Shown one piece after another: positions 1 through 6,407 of a DNA stretch of 45,421 bases. How positions within the stretch are numbered: the first letter of the stretch is position 1; every line of letters begins with the position of its first letter. A program made the translations under genes and the position numbers. Origin of the DNA: Bacillota bacterium (GTDB taxonomy: Bacteria; Bacillota; Clostridia; Christensenellales; SZUA-584). The stretch is from assembly GCA_023391105.1 (NCBI GenBank), contig JAEWBO010000015.1:1-45421 (forward strand), read 5' to 3'. The notes beneath the pieces are model-generated. The model did not search any database, was not told the origin of the DNA, and was given only the letters and a program-made list of their open reading frames with translations.

Positions 1-40
1 TTGGCTGGTCACGGCCTGGGAGGGTAGGTAGCTGCCGGAT
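1..40 (+). rRNA. rrf: 5S ribosomal RNA, 3' end (partial)
   Basis: The window opens inside what matches the 3' arm of a bacterial 5S rRNA: a loop E/helix IV-like segment followed by GGGAGGGTAGGTAGCTGCCGG, the usual 'GAGAGTAGG...CTGCC' ending. The gene starts before the window. It is followed within 30 bases by an intrinsic terminator, as expected for the end of an rRNA operon. The exact 3' end is uncertain by a few bases. Identification is by motif recognition only. Confidence 0.75.
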
Positions 41-66
41 TCAATTTTATACATATTCTTTAACGG

Positions 67-108
67 GGAGCTCGCTTGCATACTGCATTGCGAGCTTCTT
101 GTTTTTTT
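67..108 (+). terminator. Intrinsic terminator of the rRNA operon
   Basis: AGCTCGC at 69-75 pairs perfectly with GCGAGCT at 90-96. A second inner pairing, TGCA with TGCA, extends the hairpin. A T-rich run ending in seven T follows at 97-108. Its position just after the 5S end fits termination of the rRNA transcript. Confidence 0.85.
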
Positions 109-112
109 AACA

Positions 113-270
113 GGAAGCACTGATTAATTCGGTATACTGCCTGATCGGCTGCTTTCGCACCCTGCTGTGTCGCGAACCTCAAAATAGCGCTGCTATTTCA
201 TCGATTTTGCTCCTTGCAGGGCACAAAACCATCTCGCTCACTCAGCACACCTCATTTATTAAGTACTTCC
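113..270. repeat. MITE-like palindromic element (~158 bp)
   Basis: The ends form imperfect terminal inverted repeats: GGAAGCACTGATTAAT at 113-128 against the reverse complement of 254-270, about 12 of 16 positions matching. Inside are a perfect small palindrome (AAATAGC/GCTATTT, 182-198) and complementary CCCTGC/GCAGGG segments. It carries no ORF of note. This architecture suggests a non-autonomous, foldable repeat. Whether it is mobile or multicopy in this genome cannot be judged from one copy. Confidence 0.5.
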
Positions 271-330
271 TAAACAATCAAAAGCACTTCAGGAATGCCG
301 CGCCTTAAGTTATATCTTCATGTAGTCATA

Positions 331-356
331 TGCGGGCGACCACAGGTCGCCCCTAC
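331..356. repeat. REP-like palindrome, copy 1
   Basis: GGGCGACC-ACA-GGTCGCCC followed by CTAC is a perfect inverted repeat with a 3-nt loop. A related copy lies in opposite orientation near 2502-2527 (GTAGGGGCGGTCTGTGGCC...). The pair brackets the lipoprotein and GSDH genes. Confidence 0.6.
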
Positions 357-375
357 GGGTACGATGCGAAGATGC

Positions 376-416
376 AAAATATAAAAGATGCCCCGATAAA
401 ACAAGCGAGGCATCTT
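376..416 (-). terminator. Terminator of the minus-strand lipoprotein gene
   Basis: Read on the minus strand, AAGATGCCTCG (416-406) pairs with CGGGGCATCTT (395-385), with one G-T type pair, and is followed by a T/A-rich run ending in TTTT. It lies 18 bases past the stop codon of the lipoprotein gene. Confidence 0.8.
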
Positions 417-433
417 CCAATGTGTCGAAGGGG

Positions 434-706
434 TTATGGCGTGAGCATGGGCATCGGCGATGCTTGACCACCGTCGTTGCCGTATCCGGGCATGTTGCCA
501 TCCGGCATCGGCGATATCAGACCGCCGTTGCTGCCGTTATTGGACACGTTCGGTGTCACATCCGGTAACATGTCATATGGCGACGCGTAGGGCGACGCAT
601 TTGGCAAATCCGGAATGACATCGTTGTTGTTGTTCGCGCCTGTGCAGCCCGTCAATAATACGGCCAGCATACAAATGATAACCAAAGTCATAAGCGTTTT
701 TTTCAT
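434..706 (-). CDS. Small secreted lipoprotein of unknown function
   Basis: The product has 90 residues. It begins MKKTLMTLVI, followed by a hydrophobic stretch and the lipobox LLTGC, so signal peptidase II cleavage and lipid attachment at Cys20 are expected. The mature part is low-complexity, rich in Asn, Pro, Gly, Ser and Met, with imperfect repeats (ASPYASPYD, SPMPDGN, ASPMPM), and no recognisable domain. Start: the ATG at 706 has an ideal AAGGAGG at the right distance (711-720), whereas the longer in-frame start at 754 has none. It has its own downstream terminator, so it appears monocistronic. The function is unknown; a disordered, surface-anchored peptide is the most that can be said. 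Confidence 0.8.
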   Translation of the reverse strand: MKKTLMTLVIICMLAVLLTGCTGANNNNDVIPDLPNASPYASPYDMLPDVTPNVSNNGSNGGLISPMPDGNMPGYGNDGGQASPMPMLTP

Positions 707-846
707 TTTTTCGCCTCCTTCAAAGTTAGTATTCGCATATGTGCTCATTTTCATGATAAATGTGCGTTAACCAGTTTTTGCGATTTTTTGACGCGACGAA
801 ATTACGCTTTTGTGATCTGTGGCCGCTCTCGTTCATTCTCGCGCTC

Positions 847-874
847 AAAAAAATGCCCTGCAATTGCAAGGCAT
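847..874 (-). terminator. Terminator of the GSDH-family gene
   Basis: On the minus strand ATGCCTTGCA (874-865) pairs with TGCAGGGCAT (862-853), with one T-G pair, followed by seven T. It sits just downstream of the stop codon at 898. Confidence 0.85.
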
Positions 875-897
875 CATAAGCTTTAAGAAATCTGTTT

Positions 898-2346
898 TCA
901 CGGCATGATTTCAAAAACAGTGCCTTGGTTAAAATTTGTCACGTTCATGGAACCGTAAACGCCCAGAAACATTCTGGTTTGTTCCATATTTGTTCCCAAG
1001 CTCACATAAAAGGAAGATTGAGAACCAAAATCATAGCGGGTTTCGATTACGCTGAAATCATTGAGACCGCAATCCGCTTTTTCTCTGGTATAGGCCAGAA
1101 CACCTCTGGTCGGAGACGAAGAATTGTCCTCGTGGTGATGAGCAAAATCAGTAAAAACAATGGTTCCGGATAAATCGGGGATGTCACTGCCCATATACGG
1201 CTGAACGCCTGTGAGTGCCGTGGCTTCAAATTTGTCCGGTCGGGGGTCTTTGTGAAAGTAACTGACGATGGGCATCAGGCGCGGCACCGACGTTTTGACG
1301 GCTTCATCATAGTAAGCGATAGTCTCCTGTTCCAAAGCCGCATTTTCAGGGCAGCGCTTGATAATTGCAGTCGGGAAAGCGCCCTCCCAACCGCGCCAGC
1401 CAAGGTTGATAAATCCCTCGTGATGCGATTTCATGACGGAAGACTGAATCAACTGAGGCACCGGTATGGGCTTGTAATGAACGAATGAAAAAATCGACTC
1501 GACCAAATCCTGCCCGACATTGCCCACGAGCTTGATGTACCGGTTGTAAAACCGCTGATATGAGATGCCCGGTATATTGCGCACGCCCTTGGCAATGACC
1601 GTGAGTGTTTTCTGAATAGGCACTGGGATTTCGCTGAAGCGTGTGACAACGGGCGGTTTAAGGATATAAGTGTTCTTCGCGACATCAATTTCGATGATTT
1701 TGCCCGCGATTTCCAGATCGTTTTGGCTTAAGTTGAACGGATCATAGCCCGATCCGCCGTCTCCGGTGGTCAGCACGAGGTTTCCTGTTTCCGGCGAAAA
1801 GTTCAGACTGTTGACGCCGTTATGATTAAAGAACGGCCTTCTTATGTTGAGCAGCGTGCGCCGCTTTTGAGGGCGTCCGTTCGTCTGCAGAATCCACTCC
1901 TCCACCGTATCAATATGATCATATCGTGTTTCCCTATCAGTCCATTTCAGATTTAAGGTGCTAGGGTCACACGGGTTCGGCGCAAAGAATTCAGGAAGGC
2001 CGTTTTGACTAGCTGCTTCCGGCTTAGGGAGAGCGCCCGGCCCCTGCGTTCCGGCGACCGAATAGTGGACGTAAAACAGGCCGTTGTAAGTAAACTCGGG
2101 ATGAAACGCCATCCCCAGCAAACCGCGCTCGTCATAGCCGCCGTCGGAAACGCCCAGCTTTAAAACCTGCGAGCGGATGTCCAAAAACGGGAGAAGACGA
2201 TCGTTATCAACGTAATGGACTTCGCCGACCTGTGTGGCGATAAACAGCGTCTCGTATGTATCACCCGGCAGTATCGCCGTTTTCAACACGGTGGGCAAAT
2301 TGATACCATTCACAACGGGGCGTAAACTGACACTCACTTTCACCAC
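898..2346 (-). CDS. GSDH-family beta-propeller protein (glucose/sorbosone dehydrogenase-like)
   Basis: This 482-residue protein belongs to the glucose/sorbosone dehydrogenase (GSDH, PF07995-type) beta-propeller family. The telling motifs are YDERGLLGMAFHPEF near residue 66, a HNG...LNFSPETGNLVL segment followed by TGDGG near residue 180, and LGWRGWEGAFP near residue 315. Characterised relatives are PQQ-dependent sugar dehydrogenases or propeller domains of animal hedgehog-interacting proteins. No signal peptide or lipobox is visible, which is unusual because most GSDH proteins are exported. Start: a GTG codon with AAGGAG about 10 bases upstream; a second GTG follows directly. Catalytic activity and PQQ use are not shown by the sequence. 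It is flanked by palindromic repeats, has its own terminator, and is divergent from the HD-Hsp90 gene. Confidence 0.82.
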   Translation of the reverse strand: MVKVSVSLRPVVNGINLPTVLKTAILPGDTYETLFIATQVGEVHYVDNDRLLPFLDIRSQVLKLGVSDGGYDERGLLGMAFHPEFTYNGLFYVHYSVAGTQGPGALPKPEAASQNGLPEFFAPNPCDPSTLNLKWTDRETRYDHIDTVEEWILQTNGRPQKRRTLLNIRRPFFNHNGVNSLNFSPETGNLVLTTGDGGSGYDPFNLSQNDLEIAGKIIEIDVAKNTYILKPPVVTRFSEIPVPIQKTLTVIAKGVRNIPGISYQRFYNRYIKLVGNVGQDLVESIFSFVHYKPIPVPQLIQSSVMKSHHEGFINLGWRGWEGAFPTAIIKRCPENAALEQETIAYYDEAVKTSVPRLMPIVSYFHKDPRPDKFEATALTGVQPYMGSDIPDLSGTIVFTDFAHHHEDNSSSPTRGVLAYTREKADCGLNDFSVIETRYDFGSQSSFYVSLGTNMEQTRMFLGVYGSMNVTNFNQGTVFEIMP

Positions 2347-2501
2347 TGATTTTACACTCCTTGCTATTGTATTCTTACATTAAAAATATGATGGACACGG
2401 TTCTGTTAGTACTGTCACTATCAATCCGATCACCTTTGATGTGACGAGGGGATAACGGGCGCGCGGGCGCGGTTTCAATAACCACAATTGTACATCCCAC
2501 T

Positions 2502-2527
2502 GTAGGGGCGGTCTGTGGCCGCCCGCG
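2502..2527. repeat. REP-like palindrome, copy 2 (inverted relative to copy 1)
   Basis: GGGGCGGTC-TGT-GGCCGCCC is an inverted repeat with a 3-nt loop. Its reverse complement closely matches the palindrome at 331-356, including the flanking CTAC, so the two copies face each other across the lipoprotein/GSDH block. Confidence 0.6.
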
Positions 2528-2559
2528 TTCTTTTACCCGTGTTCATATAAGAAAATACC

Positions 2560-2599
2560 CCGCAATCGCGAAGCGCTAAAAACGCGAGGCGATTTTTTT
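2560..2599 (+). terminator. Orphan intrinsic terminator-like hairpin
   Basis: AATCGC at 2564-2569 pairs with GCGATT at 2589-2594, followed by seven T. No plus-strand gene lies upstream within the window, so it may be a remnant, or may insulate the downstream gene. Confidence 0.5.
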
Positions 2600-2729
2600 G
2601 CATATGGCGACAATGTGGTTTTTTCTTGATTCATTCGATGCGAGGATGAGCAGGGGAGGGAGAGATATCTGATTATATAATTCGATTTAGTTTTATATGT
2701 AGAATATTTAATATATATGCAATAATATG

Positions 2730-2738
2730 TGGTATAAT
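2730..2738 (+). promoter_or_regulatory. Extended -10 promoter for the HD-Hsp90 gene
   Basis: TGGTATAAT provides a perfect -10 hexamer (2733-2738) with the extended TGn motif. The -35 region is only A/T-rich and weak. The start codon is about 35 bases downstream. Confidence 0.6.
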
Positions 2739-2772
2739 ATACTAAAGTTATTATTGCAAAAGGAACATGGAT

Positions 2773-5199
2773 ATGGATCGTGATTTATTAATCAACCCCA
2801 TTTATGATGAGTTAAAAAAAAGAGGTAGTGATTATATTGCCAATATTAATATTGTTTATAATTTAATAACGCCAATCCTCGGAAGCATTAATAAGACTTT
2901 CCCCAATTATACGCTTCATGATATGAAGCATTCCATAAGAATTCTTAAAAACATTAGTGATTTGATCGATGATAGATTATGTGAATTTAATGAACTGGAA
3001 CTTGTAATTATAATATATTGTGCTTTATTGCATGATATTGGGATGTATGTCGATGAAAAAGAAAAACAAGCAATTATTGAAGGAAAATATAATAATAATA
3101 ATTTAAATTATTCAGCAATATACAAATTATGTAATAATGAGAATCAAGCCATACAAGAATTTGTGAGACCAATTCACGGGGTACGATCTGAAGACTATAT
3201 TATTAATAACTTAAATTCGTATATGGTACTTATTGATGCGCCAGACATACATTTTACAGAATACGTATCAAGAATTTGTCGCTCACACAACGAAGATTTT
3301 TCTTGGATAAAGACCAGTTTGGTTAATAATGCTTTATTAGGGGAGTGTTTGATAGACCTACAATTGATAGCAGTTATGCTCCGTATTGGAGATATATTAG
3401 ATTTTGATTCTAGAAGAGCACCAAAAGTTTTATATAATTCTATTTTGTTGGGCGAATTTAGTGATTCTGAGTGGAAGAAACATTTTATAACAAAGAATAC
3501 TAGAAAAATACATATTGATAATGGAAAAAGACAAGTAATACTGAGTGGAATTTGTGACTGCCCAAAGACTTTTAGAAACATTAACAAGTATATTCAATTA
3601 ATTGATGATGAATTAAATCAATCACAACCTTTCTTAAATGCAAAAAATATTATAATTCACGATAAAACAAAGAATAAAATAGAGACTGAAGGATTTAAAG
3701 CATCTAATTTAAAGATTAATATGAATTATAATGCCATAATGAATATTTTAATGAATAGAAGTTTATACGGAAAAAAAGAAGCAGCATTTAGAGAAATAAT
3801 GCAAAATTCTATTGACGCTTGCAGGGTAATGAGGAAAGTTTATAGAGATGAATTAAATGAATACAAGCCTACAATATTAATAACAGTAGATAAAGCTAGA
3901 GATACTGTTTCAATTCAAGATAACGGAATTGGCATGACAAAGCATGTATTAGAAAAGTACTACTTGTCTGCAGGTGAGTCTTACTATAAGTCTAAAGAGT
4001 TTAAATATAAGGGTATTATATATGATTCTATCGGTAATTATGGTATCGGATTTTTGTCTTCATTTATGTTATCTGACATAATTACAATATATACAAAATC
4101 CTATTTCGAGAATTCTGAAATAAGACTTGATTTAGAGAAAGATAGCGAACATGGTATTCTGAGAGAGTGTAATACAATGGACTATCCTGGAACAAAAATT
4201 ATATTTAATTATAAACAATTTAAACATGTATTTTTGGATATTAGTGAAATAGAAAAACATATTAAAGAAAATTTTTTATTTCATGATATCTCGATATTTA
4301 TTAATGATGTCGATAGTAATAGCAGAAAAGAAGTGGTTATAGATATCCTGACAGACACAATATCAATCAAGTATGATGAAGAAACGATGCTTTACTTATT
4401 AAAAACTGGAATATCGAATGCTCACAATTCTATGAACATACCTCACTATGGAAGAAAACACTACTGCTTTAAAGATAAAGTTACTAGTTTAATTAAAAGC
4501 AAATCACCAAAGGATATAAAACAATATCTATATAATAATTACATTAATGTTATGCATTTGGTACTTATAGGTGACTCCGCTTCACAGCGGATAGAAGATC
4601 TGATTGACTCAGATATTGATGATTATAAAGCTTACGAAATAGTCGAAGAAGATGGAGATTTTGAGGACATTTATTTTATTTTGTACCCAAGCGATGATTT
4701 GAGTTTTTATGATATATATCTTCAAGAATTTGAGAACGCGATAAAAGAAGAATATACTGCTACAATTGAATCCGGAGATAATATTATTCTAAACTATTCA
4801 TATGATGACTTCTGCAACGAATTTGGACATTCATATGAGTATCTAGATATAGAACTACGGAAATATCAAGTTGTTACAGATGACAATAACCCTGAGCTAT
4901 TATTCTATGTCAGAGTACCTGCTATTGATGTTCTAGTATATTGTAAGGATATTTTTATTAGAGGATATAATATAACATTATCCAAAGGACTATATATTTA
5001 TTATCCCAAAAAAATAATTGTAAATGTTAATAGTCCAGAAATTATACCTAATCTAGCCCGAGATAACTTTGAAAATTCTTTTGAAGAAAGGCTACGGCTT
5101 AACATTGAAAAAAGCATCTTAGTGTGGAATATTAGAATACAAAAAGATGAAAATATTAGACAGCTATTAAAACAATATATGAAGAAAGCCTATAATTAA
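2773..5199 (+). CDS. HD phosphohydrolase domain fused to Hsp90-like GHKL ATPase
   Basis: 808 residues; numbering is from the ATG at 2773, chosen because AGGA at 2761-2764 is 8 bases away (the ATG at 2767 is too close). The N-terminal third is an HD-type metal phosphohydrolase: LHDMKHS (His49, His53), ALLHDIGM (His87-Asp88), His135, His172 and LRIGDILD (Asp207). Residues ~330-480 form an Hsp90-type GHKL ATPase: FREIMQNSIDACR (Glu341, Asn345, Asp348), IQDNGIGM (Asp383), IGNYGIGFLSSFMLSD and a GTKIIF segment. Near the end, PNLARDNF (Arg763) resembles the Hsp90 middle-domain catalytic-arginine loop. No Hsp90 C-terminal dimerisation domain follows. Codon use is very AT-rich, unlike all neighbours, implying transfer. 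The fusion suggests ATP-driven control of a nucleotide or nucleic-acid hydrolase; a defence role is only a guess. Confidence 0.88.
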   Translation: MDRDLLINPIYDELKKRGSDYIANINIVYNLITPILGSINKTFPNYTLHDMKHSIRILKNISDLIDDRLCEFNELELVIIIYCALLHDIGMYVDEKEKQAIIEGKYNNNNLNYSAIYKLCNNENQAIQEFVRPIHGVRSEDYIINNLNSYMVLIDAPDIHFTEYVSRICRSHNEDFSWIKTSLVNNALLGECLIDLQLIAVMLRIGDILDFDSRRAPKVLYNSILLGEFSDSEWKKHFITKNTRKIHIDNGKRQVILSGICDCPKTFRNINKYIQLIDDELNQSQPFLNAKNIIIHDKTKNKIETEGFKASNLKINMNYNAIMNILMNRSLYGKKEAAFREIMQNSIDACRVMRKVYRDELNEYKPTILITVDKARDTVSIQDNGIGMTKHVLEKYYLSAGESYYKSKEFKYKGIIYDSIGNYGIGFLSSFMLSDIITIYTKSYFENSEIRLDLEKDSEHGILRECNTMDYPGTKIIFNYKQFKHVFLDISEIEKHIKENFLFHDISIFINDVDSNSRKEVVIDILTDTISIKYDEETMLYLLKTGISNAHNSMNIPHYGRKHYCFKDKVTSLIKSKSPKDIKQYLYNNYINVMHLVLIGDSASQRIEDLIDSDIDDYKAYEIVEEDGDFEDIYFILYPSDDLSFYDIYLQEFENAIKEEYTATIESGDNIILNYSYDDFCNEFGHSYEYLDIELRKYQVVTDDNNPELLFYVRVPAIDVLVYCKDIFIRGYNITLSKGLYIYYPKKIIVNVNSPEIIPNLARDNFENSFEERLRLNIEKSILVWNIRIQKDENIRQLLKQYMKKAYN

Positions 5200-5217
5200 A
5201 CAGTATCACCTTCCCCA

Positions 5218-5257
5218 GCCCTCCCCGTCATATTCCCGCCCTCCCCGTCATATTTAT
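5218..5257 (+). repeat. Two tandem 20-bp units
   Basis: GCCCTCCCCGTCATATT occurs twice, 20 bases apart, directly after the HD-Hsp90 gene. The units differ only in their last three bases. Pyrimidine-rich. The role is unknown. Confidence 0.6.
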
Positions 5258-5271
5258 GACTAAAAGGGGGA

Positions 5272-5745
5272 ATGGCTATGGAACCGAATGGGAAAGCCTC
5301 AAAAAAGTCAATGGTGGGCGATGTATTAAAGCGCGGGCTCAAAGGCACGCTGATCTCCATGGTGTTTACCGTGGCGGTGATATTGCTGTTTGCACTCATC
5401 ATCAAGGAAACGGGTTTGTCAGACAGCGTCATCGCGCCGGTTAATCAGGTCGTGAAAATCCTTGGCATCATCGGTGCGGCGTGGTTTGGCATCAAGGGAA
5501 TGAGTGAAAAGCAATGGATCACAGGCGGCCTATCCGGCCTGCTGTTTATCTCCTTGAGTTACCTTGTCTTCTCGCTCATCGAAGGGATATTCGGCAACGT
5601 GGCGCTGCTGTTCTCGGATATGCTCATGGGCTTGCTGATCGGCATGGTGTTTGCCATCATCGCAGCAAACTTCGGCAAATCGTCGCGCACGCGTGTGAAA
5701 ACACAAAAAACCAAGCGAATACAATTTAAGAAAGCACGCGTATAG
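5272..5745 (+). CDS. TIGR04086 family four-helix membrane protein
   Basis: The 157-residue protein has a short basic N-terminus and four predicted transmembrane helices at roughly residues 24-46, 58-76, 81-103 and 108-132, ending in a lysine/arginine-rich tail. This size and topology match the TIGR04086/YrzE-type family, a Firmicutes membrane family of unknown function often found beside the SCIFF peptide gene, as here. Start: ATG with AAAAGGGGG just upstream; a second in-frame ATG six bases later is possible and better spaced. Transcription of scfA seems to start separately from its own promoter. No catalytic residues are evident. Confidence 0.8.
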   Translation: MAMEPNGKASKKSMVGDVLKRGLKGTLISMVFTVAVILLFALIIKETGLSDSVIAPVNQVVKILGIIGAAWFGIKGMSEKQWITGGLSGLLFISLSYLVFSLIEGIFGNVALLFSDMLMGLLIGMVFAIIAANFGKSSRTRVKTQKTKRIQFKKARV

Positions 5746-5747
5746 GG

Positions 5748-5777
5748 TTGCAAATCAGGCCGCACCTATTATATAAT
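5748..5777 (+). promoter_or_regulatory. Sigma-A-type promoter for scfA
   Basis: TTGCAA (5748-5753), an 18-bp spacer and TATAAT (5772-5777). It starts just after the upstream stop codon and places transcription about 35 bases before the scfA start. Confidence 0.7.
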
Positions 5778-5821
5778 CTGTTAGCAGCTTTTGTTTGCAA
5801 TTCGCTGATAAGGAGATCGCT

Positions 5822-5968
5822 ATGAAGCATATCAAAACGGTTGTCAAGGGCAGCCTCAAAGAGAAAAAGGAAAAGATGGGCTGCGGCGAGTGCCAGACGT
5901 CGTGCCAGTCAGCCTGCAAAACTTCCTGCACGCTTGCGAACCAGCGTTGTGAGAAGAAGATCAGATAA
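5822..5968 (+). CDS. scfA: SCIFF ranthipeptide precursor (six-cysteine peptide)
   Basis: This 48-residue peptide is too small for most gene finders but matches the SCIFF ('six cysteines in forty-five residues') family closely. The leader begins MKHIKTVVKG and the core is CGECQTSCQSACKTSC, with cysteines at 21, 24, 28, 32, 36 and 43. In the family, a radical SAM maturase installs sulfur-to-carbon thioether links from these cysteines to partner residues, giving a ranthipeptide; the biological role in Clostridia is debated (signalling has been proposed). It has its own promoter and an AAGGAG ribosome-binding site, and is followed by a terminator-like hairpin and then by its maturase gene. The leader has four extra lysine/glutamate-rich residues compared with many homologues. 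Confidence 0.95.
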   Translation: MKHIKTVVKGSLKEKKEKMGCGECQTSCQSACKTSCTLANQRCEKKIR

Positions 5969-6016
5969 AGTGACCGGCATAAGCGGGGCACATCATTTAT
6001 CGGCGTTGTCCGGACG

Positions 6017-6049
6017 AAAGCGCGGCACTCGTGTCGCTTTTTTGTTTTT
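6017..6049 (+). terminator. Probable terminator downstream of scfA
   Basis: AAAGCG (6017-6022) pairs with CGCTTT (6035-6040), with a short inner CAC/GTG pairing, followed by TTTTTTGTTTTT. The stem is modest, so partial read-through into scfB is plausible. That would give more precursor than enzyme. Confidence 0.6.
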
Positions 6050-6059
6050 CTGAAAAATG

Positions 6060-6383
6060 TAGTGAACGGTCTTGACCGTTCTGCAAGTCACGATACCCGC
6101 CAATGTCATGCTGAGCGTAGTGAAGCATCCCATGGCGTCTGCTGACAGTGACTGCGCCAGCAGGGGTAAAGCATGAGCAGACAGATTCTTGACTCGCGAT
6201 GCTGTTCAGAATGACAGAATGTGTAGGGAACGGTCTTGACCGTTCCGTAAGTCACGATACCCGCCAAAGTCATGCTGAGCGTAGTGAAGCATCCCATGGC
6301 GTCTGCTGACAGTGACTGCGCCAGCAGGGGTAAAGCTTGAGCGGACAGATTCTTCACACGCGGTGCGCGTTCAGAATGACAAT
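6060..6383. repeat. Two tandem ~165-bp palindromic repeats between scfA and scfB
   Basis: Copy 1 (about 6060-6217) and copy 2 (about 6224-6383) are near-identical, offset by 164-165 bases. Each begins with the palindrome GAACGGTC-TT-GACCGTTC, continues with GTCATGCTGAGCGTAGTGAA, a CTGCTGACAG / GCCAGCAG stretch, and ends AGATTCTT...GTTCAGAATGACA, which is complementary to the TGTCAT...GAGC part. No protein is encoded. It resembles intergenic 'GTCATTCTGAGCG'-type repeats seen across bacterial genomes; here it pushes scfB away from scfA. Confidence 0.85.
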
Positions 6384-6407
6384 ACAGGAAATAGGAGCCA
6401 CTTAAAA

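Larger units (their letters stand above)
2347..2766. other. Divergent intergenic region between GSDH and HD-Hsp90 genes
   Basis: This 420-bp stretch holds no convincing gene. It contains the GSDH ribosome-binding site (about 2356-2361), a REP-like palindrome (2502-2527), an orphan plus-strand terminator-like hairpin (2560-2599) and an extended -10 promoter for the downstream gene (2730-2738). Composition shifts sharply from GC-rich to AT-rich at about 2665. Confidence 0.7.

Noticed and set aside
41..433. tRNA genes after the 5S rRNA
   Set aside because: No cloverleaf with TTC-loop and CCA-type ends could be recognised; the region is explained by repeats and terminators.
2640..5260. Flanking repeats that would mark the HD-Hsp90 gene as part of an integrated element
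   Set aside because: Only an 8-bp GGGGAGGG/CCCTCCCC match and a small tandem repeat were found at the edges, and no integrase, transposase or tRNA; too short to claim an element.
6312..6407. N-terminal extension of ScfB
   Set aside because: The additional 32 codons are repeat sequence; the ATG at 6408 has a proper ribosome-binding site and matches the family N-terminus.
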